From: Inia geoffrensis
Lineage: Eukaryota; Chordata; Mammalia; Artiodactyla; Iniidae
Assembly (NCBI GenBank): GCA_036417435.1
Contig: CM070903.1
Span: 89,673,001-89,737,000 of the forward strand
Direction: 5' to 3'
DNA length: 64,000 bases
A program made the position numbers and the translations under genes. The stretch's first letter is position 1, and every line of letters begins with the position of its first letter. The notes under the pieces were generated by a model. It worked only from the letters and a program-made list of their open reading frames with translations, made no database searches and was not told the DNA's origin. Below are positions 11,430 to 22,555 of the stretch, piece by piece.

Positions 11430-14400
11430 TCCATATATATATGTTAGCATACAGTATTTGTTTTTCTCTTTCTGACTTACTTCACTCTGTATGACAGACT
11501 CTAGGTCCATCCACCTCACTACAAATAACTCAATTTCAGTTTTTTTATGGCTGAGTAATATTCCATTGTATATATGTGCCACATCTTCTTTATCCATTCA
11601 TCTGTTGAAGGACACTTAAGTTGCTTCCATGTCCTGGCTATTGTAAATAGAGCTGCAATGAACATTGTGGTACATGACACTTGTTGAATTACGGTTTTCT
11701 CAGGGCATATGCCCAGTAATGGGATTGCTGGGTCATATGTTAGTTCTATTTTTAGTATTATAAGGAAACTACATACTGTTCTCCATAGTGGCTGTATCAA
11801 TTTACATTCCCACCAACAGTGCAAGAGGGTTCCCAATTCTACACACCCTCTCCAGGATTTATTGTTTCTAGATTTTTTGATGATGGTCATTCTGACTGGT
11901 GTGAGGTGTTACCTCCTTGTAGTTTTGATTTGCATTTCTCTAATGATTAGTGATGTTGAGCATCCTTTCATGTGTTTGTTGGCAATCTGTATATCTTCTT
12001 TGGAGAAATGTTTATTTAAATCTTCTGCCCATTTTTGGATTGGGTTTTTGTTTTTTGATATTGAGCTGCTTGCATATTTTGGAGATTAATCCTTTGTCAG
12101 TAGCTTCATTTGCAAATATTTTCTCCCATTCTGAGGTTTGTCTTTTCATCTTGTTTATGGTTTCCTTTGCTTTGCAAAAGCTTTGAAGTTTCATTAGGTC
12201 CCATTTGTTTATTTTTGTTTTTATTTCCATTTCTCTAGGAGGTGGGTCAAAAAGATCTTGCTGTGATTTATGTCATAGAGTGTTCTCCCTATGTTTTCCT
12301 CTAAGAATTTTATAGTGTCTAGCCTTACATTTAGGTCTTTAATCCATTTTGAGTTAATTTTTGTGTATGGTGTAAGGGAGTGTTCTAATTTCATTCTTTT
12401 ACACATAGCTGTCCAATTTTCCCAGTACAACTTATTGAAGAGGGTGTCTTTCTCCATTGTATATTCTTGCCTCCTTTATCAAAAATATGGTGACCATATG
12501 TATGTGGTTTTATTTGTGGGCTTTCTATCCTGTTCCATTGATCTGTATTTCTGTTTTTGTGCCAGTACCGTACTGTCTTGATTAGCTTTGTAGTATAGTC
12601 TGAAATCTGGGAGCCTGATTCCTCCAGCTCCATTTTTCTTTCTCAAGATTGCTTTGGCTATATGGGGTCTTTTGTGTTTCCATACAAATTGTGAAATTTT
12701 TTTGTTCTAGTCTGTGAAAAATGCCATTGGTAGTTTGATAGAAATTGCATTGAATCTGTAGATTGCTTTGGGTAGTATAGTCATTTTCACAATGTTGATT
12801 CGTCCAATCCAGGAACATGGTATATCTCTCCAACTGTTGGTATCATCTTTAATTTCTTTCATCAGTGTCTTATAGTTTTCTGAGTACAGGATTTTTGTCT
12901 CCTTAGGTAGGTTTATTCCTAGGTATTTTATTCTCTTTGTTGCAATGGTAAATGGGATTGTTTCCTTAATTTCTCATTCAGATCTTTCATTGTTAGTGTA
13001 TAGGAATGCAAGAGATTTCTGTGCATTAATTTTGTATCCTGCTACTTACCAAATTCATTGACTAGCTCTAGTAGTTTTCTGGTAGCATCTTTCGGATTCT
13101 CTAGGTCTAGTATCATGTCATCTGCAAGCAGTGACAGCTTTACTTCTTTCTGGTTTGGATTCCCTTTATTTCCCTTTCTTCTCTAATTGCTGTGGCTAAA
13201 ACGTCCAAAACTATGTTGAATAATAGTGGTGAGAGTGGACAACCTTGTCTTGTTCCTGATCTTAGAGGAAATGTATTCACTTTTTCACCATTGACAATGA
13301 TGTTGGCTGTGGGTTTGTTATATATGGCCTTTATTATGTTGAGGTAAGTTCCCTCTATGCCAACTTTCTGGAGGATTTTTATCAGAAATCGGTGTTGAAT
13401 TTTGTGGAAAGCTTTTTCTTCATCTTTTGAGATGACCATGTGGTTTTTCTCCTTCAATTTGTTCATATGGTTTATCACATTGATTGATTTGTGTATATTG
13501 AAGAATCCTTGCATCCCTGGGATAAACCCCACCTGATCATGGTGTATGATCCTTTTAACATGCTGTTGGATTCTGTTTGCTAGTATTTTGTTGAGGGTTT
13601 TTGCATCTATGTTCATCAGTGATATTTGCCTATAGTTTTCATTCTTTGTGACATCTTTGTCTGGTTTTGGTATCAGGGTGATGGTAGCCTCATAGAATGA
13701 GTTTGGGAGTGTTCCTCTCTCTTCTATATTTGGAAGACTTTGAGAAGGATAGGTATTAGCTCTTCTCTAAATGTTTGATAGAATTCGCCTGTGAAGCCAT
13801 CTGGTCCTGGGCTTTTGTTTGTTGGAAAATTTTTAATCACAGTCTTAATTTCAGTCCTTGTGATTTGTCTGTTTATATTTTCTCTTTCTTCCTGGTTCAG
13901 TCTCAGAAGGTTGTGCTTTTCTAAGAATTTGTCCATTTCTTCCAGGTTGTCCATTTTATTGGCATAGAGTTGCTTGTAGTAATCTCTCCTGATCCTTTGT
14001 ATTTCTGCAGTGTCAGTTGTTACTTCTCCTTTTTCATTTCTAATTCTATTGATTTGAGTTTTCTCCCTTCTTTTCTTGATGAGTCTGGCTAATGGTTTAT
14101 CAATTTTGTTTATCTTCTAGAAGAATCAGCTTTTAGTTTTGATTTTTGCTGTCATTTCCTTCATTTCTTTTTCATTTATTTCTGATCTGATCTTCATGAT
14201 ATCTTTCCTTCTGCTAACTTTGGGTTTTTTTGGTTCTTCTTCCTCTAATTGATTTAGGTGTAAGGTTAGGTTGTTTATTTGAGATGTTTGTTGTTTCTTG
14301 AGGTAGTATTATATAGCTGTAAACTTCCCTATTAGAACTGCTTTTGCTGCATCCCATAGGTTTTGGGTTGTCATGTTTTCATTGTCATTTGTTTCTAGGT

Positions 14401-15210
14401 ATTTTTTGATTTCCTCTTTGATTTCTTCAGTGATCTTGGTTATTGAGTAGTGTATTGTTTAGCCTCCATGTGTTTGTACTTTTTACAGATTTTTTTCCTA
14501 TAAGTGATATCCAGTCTAATAGTGTTTTGGTGGATAAGATACTTGATACAATTTCAATTTTCTTAAATTTACCAAGGCTTGATTTGTGACCCAAGATATG
14601 ATCTATCCTGGAGTGTTCCATGAGCACTTGAGAAGAAATTATATTCTGTTGTTTTCAGATGTAATATTCTGTAAATATCAATTAAGTCCATGTTGTTTGA
14701 TGTATTATTTAAAGCTTGTGTTTCCTTATTCATTTTCATTTTGGATGATCTGTCCATTTGTGAAAGTGGGGTGTTAAAGTCCCCTACTGTCATTGTGTTA
14801 CTGTTACTTTCCCCTTTTATGGCTGTTAGCATTTGCCTTATTTATTGAGGTGCTCCTATGTTGGGTGCATAAATATTTACAATTTTTATATCTTCTTCTT
14901 GGATTGATCCCTTGATCATTATGTTGGGTTCTTCCTTGTCTCTTGTAACATTCCTTATTTTAAAGCCTATTTTATCTGATATGAGAATTGCTACTCCACC
15001 TTTCTTTTGATTTCCATTTCCATAGAATATCATTTTCCATCTCCTCACTTTCAATCTGTTTGTATCCCTAAGTCTGAAGTGGGTCTGTTGTAGACAACAT
15101 ATATATGGGTCTTGTTTTTGTATCCATTAAGCCGGTCTTTGTCTTTTGGTTGGATCATTTAATCTATTTACATTTAAGGTAGTTATCAATATGTATGTTC
15201 CTATTCCCAT
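11430..15210 (-). pseudogene. L1 ORF2 pseudogene (endonuclease-reverse transcriptase)
   Basis: An intact ORF2p is a protein of about 1,275 residues with an APE-type endonuclease, a reverse transcriptase and a cysteine-rich tail. It nicks the target and copies L1 RNA there. Here the start is at 15210 (MGIGTYILITT). Endonuclease pieces lie at 14430-15054. RT pieces are at 13140-13954, including [20 protein letters not shown] and [19 protein letters not shown]. The carboxy-terminal pieces at 11519-12830 include [14 protein letters not shown]. At least ten frame breaks or stops separate them. The catalytic FADD is read as LADD at 13117-13128, so both aspartates remain but the phenylalanine is lost. 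Confidence 0.9.
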
Positions 15211-15262
15211 TTTCTTAATTGTTTTGGGTTTGTTATTGTAAGTCTTCTCCTGTGTTTCCTGC

Positions 15263-16380
15263 CTAGAGAAGTTTCTTTAGCATTTGTTGTAAAGCTGGTT
15301 TGTTGGTGCTAAATTCTGTTAGGTGTTGCTTTCTGTAAAGGTTTTAATTTGTCCATCGAACCTGAGTGAGCTCCTTGCTGGGTGGAGTAATCTTGGTTGT
15401 AGGTTTTTCCCTTTCTTCACTTTAAATATGTCCTGCCACTCCCTTCTGGCTTGTACAGTTTGTGCTGAAATATCAGCTGTTAACCTTATGAGGATTCCCT
15501 TGTTTATTATTTTTTATTTTTCCTTTGATGCTTTTAATATATTTTCTTTGTATTTAATTTTTGATAGTTTGATTAATATGTGTATTGGGGGCTTCCCTGG
15601 TGGCGCAGTGGTTGAGAGTCCGCCTGCCGATGCAGGGGATACGGGTTCGTGCCCCGGTCTGGGAAGATCCCACATGCCGCGGAGCGGCTGGGCCCGTGAG
15701 CCATGGCCGCTGAGCCTGCGCGTCCGGAGCCTGTCCTCCGCAACGGGAGAGGCCACAACAGTGAGAGGCCCGCATACCGCAAAAAAAAAAAAAAAAAAAA
15801 ATATGTGTATTGGCATGCTTCTCCACGCATTTATCCTGTCTGGGACTCTCTGCACTTCCTGGACTTGATTGACTATTTCCTTTCCCATAGTAGGGAAATT
15901 TTCAACTATCATCTCTTCAAATATTTTTTCAGTCCCTTTCTTTTTCTCTTCTTCTTCTGGGACCCCTATAATTCCAATGTTGGTGCATTTAACGTTGTCC
16001 CAGAGGTCTTTGAGACTGTCATCAATTCTTTTCATTCTTTTTTCTTTATTCCACTCTGTGGTAGTTATTTCCACTCTTTTATATTCCAGGTCACTTATCC
16101 ATTCTTCTGCCTTAATGATTCTGCTATTGATTCCTTCTAGATAATTTTTAATTTCATTTATTGTGCTGTTCATCATTGTTTGTTTGCTCTTTAGTTCTTC
16201 TAGGTCCTTTTTCAACCTTTCTTGTATTTTCTCCATTCTATTTCCAAGATTTTTGATCATGTTTACTATCATTACTCTGAATTCTTTTTCAGGTAGACTG
16301 CCTATTTTCTCTTCATTTGTTTGGTCTGATGGGTTTTTACCTTGCTCCTTCACCTGCTCTGTGTTTCTCTATCTTCTCAT
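15263..16380 (-). pseudogene. L1 ORF1 pseudogene split by a SINE
   Basis: Intact ORF1p is an RNA-binding trimeric protein with a coiled coil and an RRM. The aligned start ATG is at 16380-16378. The fourth codon reads TAG, where the copy at 63192 has CAG. Open sequence resumes at 16353 and shows the coiled-coil region (LGNRMEKIQERLKKDLEELK), then NIGIIGVPEEEEKKKGTEKI and VNQVQEVQRVPDRINAW near the RRM. A CHR SINE then interrupts it at 15589-15799. The aligned stop is at 15263-15265. The SINE is read through in antisense, which makes a 279-codon chimeric frame with a phenylalanine run; it is not a real protein. Confidence 0.9.
15589..15799 (+). mobile_element. CHR-type SINE (tRNA-Glu-derived)
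   Basis: It begins GGGCTTCCCTGGTGGCGCAG, with an A-box-like TGGCGCAGTGG and a B-box-like GGTTCGTGCCC. It continues through the CHR body ('cccacatgccgcggagcggc') to 'gcccgcataccgc' and a poly(A) of about 19 at 15781-15799. A 14-bp direct repeat AATATGTGTATTGG flanks it (15575-15588 and 15800-15813). It lies opposite in orientation to the host L1 and must be younger than it. The high similarity to a CHR consensus and the clean tail suggest recent insertion. Confidence 0.95.
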
Positions 16381-17326
16381 TTTGCTTAACTTACTGTGTT
16401 TCGGGTCTCCTTTTCGCAGGCTGTAGGTTAGTAGTTCCTGTTGTTTTTGGTGTCTGCCCCTGGTGGCTAACGTTTGTTCAGTGGGTTGTTTGGGCTTACT
16501 GGTGGAGGAGACTGGTACCTGTGTTCTGGTGGATGAGGCTGGATCTTGTCTTTCTGATGGGCAGCACCATGTCCAGTGGTGTTTTTGGTGTGCCTGTGAT
16601 CTTATTATGGTTTTAGGCAGCCTCTCTGCTAATGGGTGGGGTTGTGTTCCTGTCTTGCTAGTTGTTTGGCATAAGGTATCCAGCACTGTAGCTTGCTGGT
16701 TGTTGAGTGGAGCTGGGTCTTAGCATTGAGGTGGAGATCTCTGGGAGAGCTTTCACTGTTTGTTATTACGTGAAGCTGGGAGGTCTCTGGTCGACGCGTG
16801 TCCTGAACTCGGCTCTCCCTCCTCAGAGGCACAGGCCTGACACCTGGCTGGAGCACCAAGACCCTGTCAGCCACACAGCTCAGAAGAAAAGGGAAAATAA
16901 ATAAATAAATAAATAAAAGTTATTAAAATAAAAAATAAAAGAAAAATTAAAATAATTAAAAAATAATGAGGAAGAAAGAAAGAAGAGAGCAACCAAACCA
17001 AAAAACAAATCCACCAATGATAACAAGTGCTAAAAAGTATACTAAAACAAAAACAAAAACAAAAAAAACCAGACAGACCGAACCCTAGGACAAATGGTAA
17101 AAACAAAGCTATACAGACAAAATCACACAAGAATCATACACATACACACTCACAAAAAGAGAAAAAGGAAAAAAATATATATATATTTTGGGAAGTCTGA
17201 AGTCTTCTCCCAGTGTTCAGTAGGTGTTCTGTAGGAGTTGTTCTACATGTAGATGTATTTCTGATGTATTTGTAGGGAAGAAGGTGATCTCCACATCTTA
17301 TTCCTCTGCCATCTTGAAGGTCTCCT
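16381..17326 (-). promoter_or_regulatory. L1 5'UTR (internal promoter region)
   Basis: The region upstream of ORF1 on the minus strand, about 0.95 kb, is kept to the expected 5' terminus. L1 5'UTRs carry an internal RNA polymerase II promoter. An unusual A-rich (T-rich on the L1 strand) block with (AAAT)n lies at 16884-17180. I cannot point to individual factor sites, and activity is not shown. Confidence 0.55.
16893..16918 (+). repeat. (AAAT)n short tandem repeat
   Basis: About six AAAT units at the start of a long A-rich tract inside the L1 5'UTR. Confidence 0.85.
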
Positions 17327-17469
17327 TCAGAATAATTACTGATTAAAGCCCAGATCAATTTCTTTTTTCACAGTTACCCTTTCTGTAGTTTAGAGGCCTA
17401 GTGGTAGAAATAACTTCAAACACTTTTCAGAAATAAGTAAAACTGTGTTCAGTTCTGGAATTTTGTTGT

Positions 17470-17762
17470 TGCCCTATGTGCTTCTCTTCCCTCATCTCCT
17501 CCTTCAGTGTTTTTAACAGAGCTCTTCCCCCCATCAGGGCTGCTGAAATAATTTCCCTTTGGGGTAGGCACACTTGATAGCTCACCATCTCAAGGACTTA
17601 GATGTAACAACACTCTATCATGGTTTCCTATTAATTGTCTGTATCACGCACCACACTGTCAGTGCCTTGAAGACAGGGACGCTCTTTGTGTTGATGACAA
17701 TTGAGTCCCCATGGACTCACATGAGCATATCACATAGTACTCATTCAATATACATTTGAGGA
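17470..17762 (+). repeat. L2 3' end fragment
   Basis: The L2 3' style is clear: 'actgtcagtgccttgaagacagggacgctctttgt', followed by 'cacatagtactcattcaatatacatttgagga'. It is old and has no coding capacity. A 61-codon frame across it is accidental. Confidence 0.65.
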
Positions 17763-18775
17763 AAGTAACACAAACCATACCTCTAACTGCAACCTGCTGG
17801 GGGAATTGTGAACTAGTACAATTAGAGAGGCTTCCCTGTACCTGTTAAATGCCGCACACAAGTGAGTGGCGCACAGGAATGTCGATTCTTATTCTTTGCA
17901 GTAGTTTTGCTCTGTAAAGTCAGTGCAAACACCGAATTAGTGGATACTGAAAAATTGGTCTTGGAAAAAATACAGGTTTAGATTCCTGAGAGACTCTGGT
18001 CACAGTGTTTTCATCAACCAATTAATATATAACCTTGTTTTATGTGTTTCTGTTTCAGTTCGCCTTATTTAATAAAAGTTGTGATTCATTAACATTGAAC
18101 TCATAATACACAGCACTATAACTGATGTCTGAATAGTTATTTAACAAGGGTATTTTCTCTGTTAGGCACATCAAAGCCTTGTGCTTAGAAACAATAGACA
18201 GCAGTTCCGAACTGTACATGGGGGCCACTTTAAACAGCAAAGTAACCAGCAAAAAGCATGAAAATGTGAAAAACATGGCACTAAATAGACAATGTAAGAG
18301 CTGAAACAAGAAGGCAGAGCATCGTCCTGTCCCAGGTCACCTGGGAATGTACCAGTTAGGTGACTTAAGTTTTTCACCACTGTATGCACTTCTGCAAAGG
18401 ACCTTAATATCTCATGCATATTTATTTTGAGGTCACAATACATTTTAGTGAGTAGATAAATTTGCAAATACAGAATCTGTTGATGAGGACTGACTGTATT
18501 TCACAGGTCCCAGAGCCTGACTGCCCAGAAAGTAATTTCCTGATTACTATTTAATGGACCTTTGAAAGACAACCAGGCTGTGGATAGTAGAAAGTACCAG
18601 GACTAGGCACCAGGGTGACTGGGATCTGATCCTTTGCCACATATTTCCTGAGTAGATTAGACAGCTCTAAGATATTCGATCTCCTATATCCCAGTTTGTG
18701 TATGCCCTCCTCATGTCCTAGAGATTTATGGAGGAGAGAAAATATGGTGCAGCACTATTCACGCAGGATATTGTT
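17763..18775. other. Unrecognised sequence, no gene
   Basis: No gene found. Two overlapping minus-strand frames at 18055-18467 are hydrophobic by composition (LLHCLFSAMFFTFSCFLLV) but lack a plausible start context, homologue or exon signals. Confidence 0.45.
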
Positions 18776-18940
18776 AAGCCATAGAATCTTATAACTGGAC
18801 AGGATCTCAGAGTTCTGGTTTATTCCCAATATATTACAAATGTGGAAACTGAGACTCAGACATTTTAAGTGACTTGCCCCAAATTAGTAGCAATGCTAGG
18901 ATGATAGCCCGTCTCACTGGTTTCAATTTACCATTACACT
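18776..18940 (+). repeat. Ancient mammalian repeat fragment (MIR-like or other)
   Basis: The phrase 'catagaatcttataactggacaggatctcagagttctggt' followed by 'gtggaaactgagactcagacattttaagtgacttgcccc' is a very common old mammalian repeat pattern. I am unsure of the family name. Confidence 0.5.
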
Positions 18941-18959
18941 GTTGTGTATTGATAGATTT

Positions 18960-19070
18960 CTTAGTTTGCTTGTTTGATTATATTTACTGAGAGTTCACCA
19001 TATGCAAGGAAACATGCAGGGAATTATATGGCTGCCTGTCCTCAAGAAGCCTACAATCTAGAGATTCTAT
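18960..19070 (+). repeat. Ancient interspersed repeat fragment
   Basis: 'tttactgagagttcaccatatgcaaggaaacatgcaggg' and 'gcctgtcctcaagaagcctacaatctagag' follow the same old repeat pattern as 1005-1180. Confidence 0.4.
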
Positions 19071-19309
19071 GCATAAACTCTTCTTAGATTCAGATTTTGA
19101 CTTTTTATACTCTGCCAGATTATTGGCTTTAGAGTTCTAGTTAACTGGTTTAATTCATATGTCTTGGGTAATATGCATCAGGTAGCTAAAGTGTTTTAAA
19201 GGTTAGCAGGTCGCTACTTTTACCTATGTATTGATTATAGGCCTTCTTCCATTTTCACTTCATTACCCCTCCCCCCTTAGGCTAACAACTTGAAAATTTA
19301 TATTCCAAT

Positions 19310-20352
19310 TCAGATTTCTCTTTTGAGCTCCAAGCTCACCTATCCAACTGTCTACTTGGCTCTCCACTTAGATTTCTTAAGAGCATCTCAAATTTAACAT
19401 ATATCAAACTAAAATTGCACTTTCCACCTCTCACCCACTTCCAATGCACTCCAGAAACCTTGGGCTCCTTAATTCTTATGTTTCCCTTACCACCCACATT
19501 CAATCACCAAGAGCTATTGAGCATACCTCCAAAACATATTTTGAGTTCATCTAGATCTCTCCATCTCTATGTCAAACACCCTAATTCAAATTCAAACCAC
19601 TAATAATATTGCCTAGGATACTACATAGCTTCTTAATTGCTCTTCCCTCTCCATTATCGTTTTTTCTCCAAAATATTCTCTAGCCAGTGGCTAGAGTGAA
19701 TTTTTTTAACTGTTAACTATATAATATTACTTGCCAGCTTTAAAAAACCTTCAACAGTTCCTGTTAAGTTAGAAAAAGCCCTTAAACTCCTTATGATGAT
19801 GATCTTCAAACATTTGTAGGTGCTGCTCCCCTGCCTACCTCTTCAACATCAGCTCTGGCCATTCTCTCCTTACTCACTGTACTTTACATATCATGGCCTT
19901 CTTATGTGTGCACAAATGCCCCACACCTTCTCCCAATTCAGCACCCGCAAAAATGTCACTCCTTTTGCTGGAAAAATTATTTCCTAGACTATTCATCAAG
20001 ATAATTCCTGTTTATATCTTAGATCTCATTTTAAATGTCATTTCTTCAGTGAGACCTTTTCTGACTCTCTCAATCTAAATTAGAATTTCTTGTTACACGC
20101 TGTTTATATGTTCTTTCCTTTCATGGCACTTATTCCAATTATAATTATAAACTTGTTTTATAATATTTTGTGTGTTACCTTTCTCCCTTTCCTGACAATA
20201 TATTCCATGAGGAAAGGCCTCCTCTTTCTCCATATCTCTCTCTTTCTCCTCCTCCCTCCCTCTCTTTCTTTAGCGCTTAAACCTCAGTGTCTAGCACAGG
20301 ACTCTTTCAGCATACACACTCTGAAAATAATTGTTTAGTTAATAAATATGCT
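19310..20352 (+). repeat. L2 LINE, about 1 kb (ORF2 3' part and 3' end)
   Basis: The L2 text can be followed in order: 'ccaactgtctacttggctctccacttagatttcttaagagcatctcaaatttaac', 'accttgggctcctt', 'tcattttaaatgtcatttcttcagtgagaccttttctgactc', 'atattccatgaggaaaggcc', 'gtgtctagcacaggactc', ending near 'gtttagttaataaatatgctgac'. All frames are broken. It is a fossil of a CR1-related LINE. Confidence 0.8.
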
Positions 20353-20404
20353 GACAGATCTATTATTTTGATTTATATACATACATGATAAACTGCATAA
20401 AGTG

Positions 20405-20406
20405 AC

Positions 20407-20447
<41 letters not shown>

Positions 20448-20448
20448 A
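20405..20448 (+). repeat. (TA)n microsatellite
   Basis: An AT dinucleotide tract of about 20 units with one C interruption ('tatacatat'). Confidence 0.95.
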
Positions 20449-20540
20449 AACCACTACCAAGATCAAGATATAAAACCTTATAAATTTTTATTATAATATC
20501 CATTCCTTAACTTGGTATTTTTAGCTAAGAATCCCAGCTG

Positions 20541-20915
20541 TGTAGTATAGTGGTTTAGAACAGTGTTTCTCAAATTTTAGTGAGCAAGTGAAATCATCTG
20601 GGGATCTTGTTAAAATATAGATTCCAATTCATTACATTTGAGGTTTGGTTTAAGACATTGAATCTCTAACAAGCTTTCTGGTGTTGCCAGTCTATGAACC
20701 ATATCATGGAAGAGCACTCCTTAGATAAGGAACATATGAATTAGAGAAGGACTGTGTTCAAGTCTTGGCTCTGCTATTTAGTAGCTCTGTGAACCTAGAT
20801 CAATAACTTAACTTCTCCATGCCCCACTTATTTGCCAGCGTTGTTGTATTGTAAAATGAGATGATGTAGCACATAGTGTTTGGTGCACAATATGATTAAG
20901 TGTCACTACTGTTGT
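20541..20915 (+). mobile_element. MIR SINE split by a MER5A-like insertion
   Basis: The MIR head 'tgtagtatagtggtttagaa' stops at 20560. The body resumes at about 20721 with 'agaaggactgtgttcaagtcttggctctgctatttagtagctctgtgaacctagatcaataacttaac' and the tail 'attgtaaaatgagatgatgtagcac...'. The middle is a separate DNA transposon. MIR is a tRNA-derived SINE fossil. Confidence 0.8.
20561..20720 (+). mobile_element. MER5A-like hAT-Charlie element inside the MIR
   Basis: It starts 'cagtgtttctcaaattttag' (MER5A: cagtggttctcaaacttta), continues 'aaatcatctggggatcttgttaaaatatagatt' and 'tctctaacaagctttctggtg', and ends near 'gaagagcactcc'. Eight bases on each side, GTTTAGAA (20553-20560) and CTTAGATA (20720-20727), are similar as expected for a decayed hAT duplication. 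Confidence 0.75.
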
Positions 20916-21169
20916 ATTTGGCCATGGAACTTTGGTAAGTGCTCAACACCACTGGATGAAATTTCTCATCTGCAAATTTAGATGGACCTTCAATTACTAA
21001 ACCTCTGTAATTCTCTTCTAGAATCCACCCCCCTCTTTTATTTCACTTGCCTTTTATACTTAAAAAGAAATTGTGGAGAAAATCAAGAACACTGCTGAGT
21101 AGAGGGAAGTGTGGATGGAGATTATTCATAATCTCAAAACAATAGTGAAAGAAGTAGAGCATTCAATCA

Positions 21170-21260
21170 CTAACTGTTTAATGAATGCCTTCTCTGAGTC
21201 AGGCCTGGGCCCAGCTTTGAAAGAGGTCACAGCCTAATGGGGGGATAAATGAAAAATATT
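21170..21260 (+). repeat. Ancient interspersed repeat fragment
   Basis: 'actgtttaatgaatgccttctctgagtcaggcctgggc' followed by 'aaagaggtcacagcctaatgggggg' repeats the pattern seen at 1005-1180. Family not named. Confidence 0.35.
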
Positions 21261-21524
21261 TGAGCTAGTAGTAGTTTGCTGAGGGAACTCAAAACTTCAG
21301 GAAACCATTCCTGTTCACTTTGATTTGAAAAGCTTTTTATAACGCAGGCTCAGCAGAACCAGTAATATCCTGAGACCTGTGTAGAGCCAATTTACTTTTG
21401 GCTTTTTGCCCATTTGTGTCAGTTAAATACAAGGTCTTAAATTCTTTTTTATCTTACTAATTAGGTTAGTAGAGACAGCACTCTTTGGTCTTTGGGTTAA
21501 AGTACATATTCCTCAGGCTGGCAC

Positions 21525-21965
21525 AGATGGACTACTGCCCTCCTTGCTTGACTAACCCTACTGCTCAATCTACAGGTCTTTGCCTCAGCTTTATCATCCA
21601 GATTCATTCCCACAACAAGGTCATTCTCTCTAATATTCCTGGGCTTTTGGGCTAAAAGTTCCCTTTGCTTGGAAGTCCCTTTACCCTAAATCCTATTTAT
21701 TCTTCAAGAGCCATATTAAGCATCTTCTGCTCCAGGAAATGTTCCCAAATTCCCAATTTGAGTTACTTGTGCACCTTCCTTTTGCTTTTGTATATATTTA
21801 TATCATGGCACTTATATTCCCTTCTAACCGATGGTTTATTGGCTGACTCTCCACTAACTATAACCTTTCAAAGAATAGGCCTGAGTCTTATATTTCCATG
21901 ACACGTGTACAGGTGGCAGTGGATCTCACACACGGGGGTCTCATAATGTCTGTAGAAAGAGTGAA
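21525..21965 (+). repeat. L2-like fragment
   Basis: The pyrimidine-rich text 'tttgcttggaagtccctttaccctaaatcctatttattcttcaagagccatattaagc' and 'aggaaatgttcccaaattcc' corresponds to the L2 3' region ('gcctggaa...', 'tcagtgaggccttccc'). A piece such as 'gaataggcctgagtcttat' follows. It is degenerate. Confidence 0.5.
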
Positions 21966-22555
21966 TAAAAACTTACTCCTCAGCATGGAAAGACTTGAGA
22001 CTTAATAATTTTTTTACATTCAATTAAATTCTACAAAAATTTGTGTTGGCAGGTTACTATGTTATGAAGAGCCAAGACAAATGGAATGGTAAAATTTAAT
22101 AAGACTGGCATTTAAAAAATAAAAAAGTGGAGGAAAATATACAAGGGGAGTTATGAGATAAAATAGCAAAGTTGGAAGAATTCTAAAACTAAGTGTACTG
22201 AAAGAGCTGGAGATCTGTAAATTGGACTGGTGAGCAAGTGAAAGTAAAGGATACAGTTGTATTAAAAGGTGTATTGAACAGTCTTTTGTGGGCATGGGCC
22301 CAGGATTTTTTTGAAAGCTTTTGGTTTAAAGGCACTTATAGAGCTGAGTCCCAGAGGAGCTATCCAGGTGGAGTCCAGTGGAGAGCTAATTAATGAGCAG
22401 AACGTGAGACAACATTGTGTTTCCTTCCAGGTTGCTGAGACTAGACATCCAGAGAAACACAGTCTAATATTAAGTAAAGTAATTCTCTTGAGTTTCATTT
22501 TGCTGGGTCATTCATCACCCTGAGATTCATATATGAGGAGTCCCATATTTTATTG

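Larger units (their letters stand above)
11058..17326 (-). mobile_element. Nearly full-length L1, inactive, carrying a CHR SINE
   Basis: Reading the minus strand, the element starts with a 5'UTR whose first bases are GGAGACCTTCAAGATGGC (about 17326). It then has ORF1 (16380-15263), a short spacer, ORF2 (15210 to about 11430) and a 3'UTR ending in the RC of 'aacacctttattggagtata' with a poly(A) tail (a T-run at 11058-11064). Without the SINE and its duplicated target the length is about 6.0 kb, the usual size of mammalian L1. The probable target-site duplication is GAATAAT/GAATAATT at 11050-11056 and 17330-17337, short and imperfect. ORF1 and ORF2 are broken many times, so it cannot move itself. 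Confidence 0.93.

Noticed and set aside
11239..11494. Plus-strand frames in the L1 3'UTR
   Set aside because: The same antisense text recurs at 40546-40842 and 57997-58288 because all three are L1 3' ends, not a gene family.
15589..15799. A functional tRNA-Glu gene
   Set aside because: The A and B box-like words belong to a SINE head; no cloverleaf with matching acceptor stem can be formed, and a SINE body and poly(A) follow.
15514..16353. 279-codon minus-strand frame as a gene
   Set aside because: The amino half is L1 ORF1 and the rest is an antisense SINE with its poly(A) read as poly-Phe.
18055..18467. Hydrophobic frames as a membrane peptide
   Set aside because: Hydrophobicity follows from T-rich codons; two overlapping frames in different phases show the same, and there is no conserved feature.
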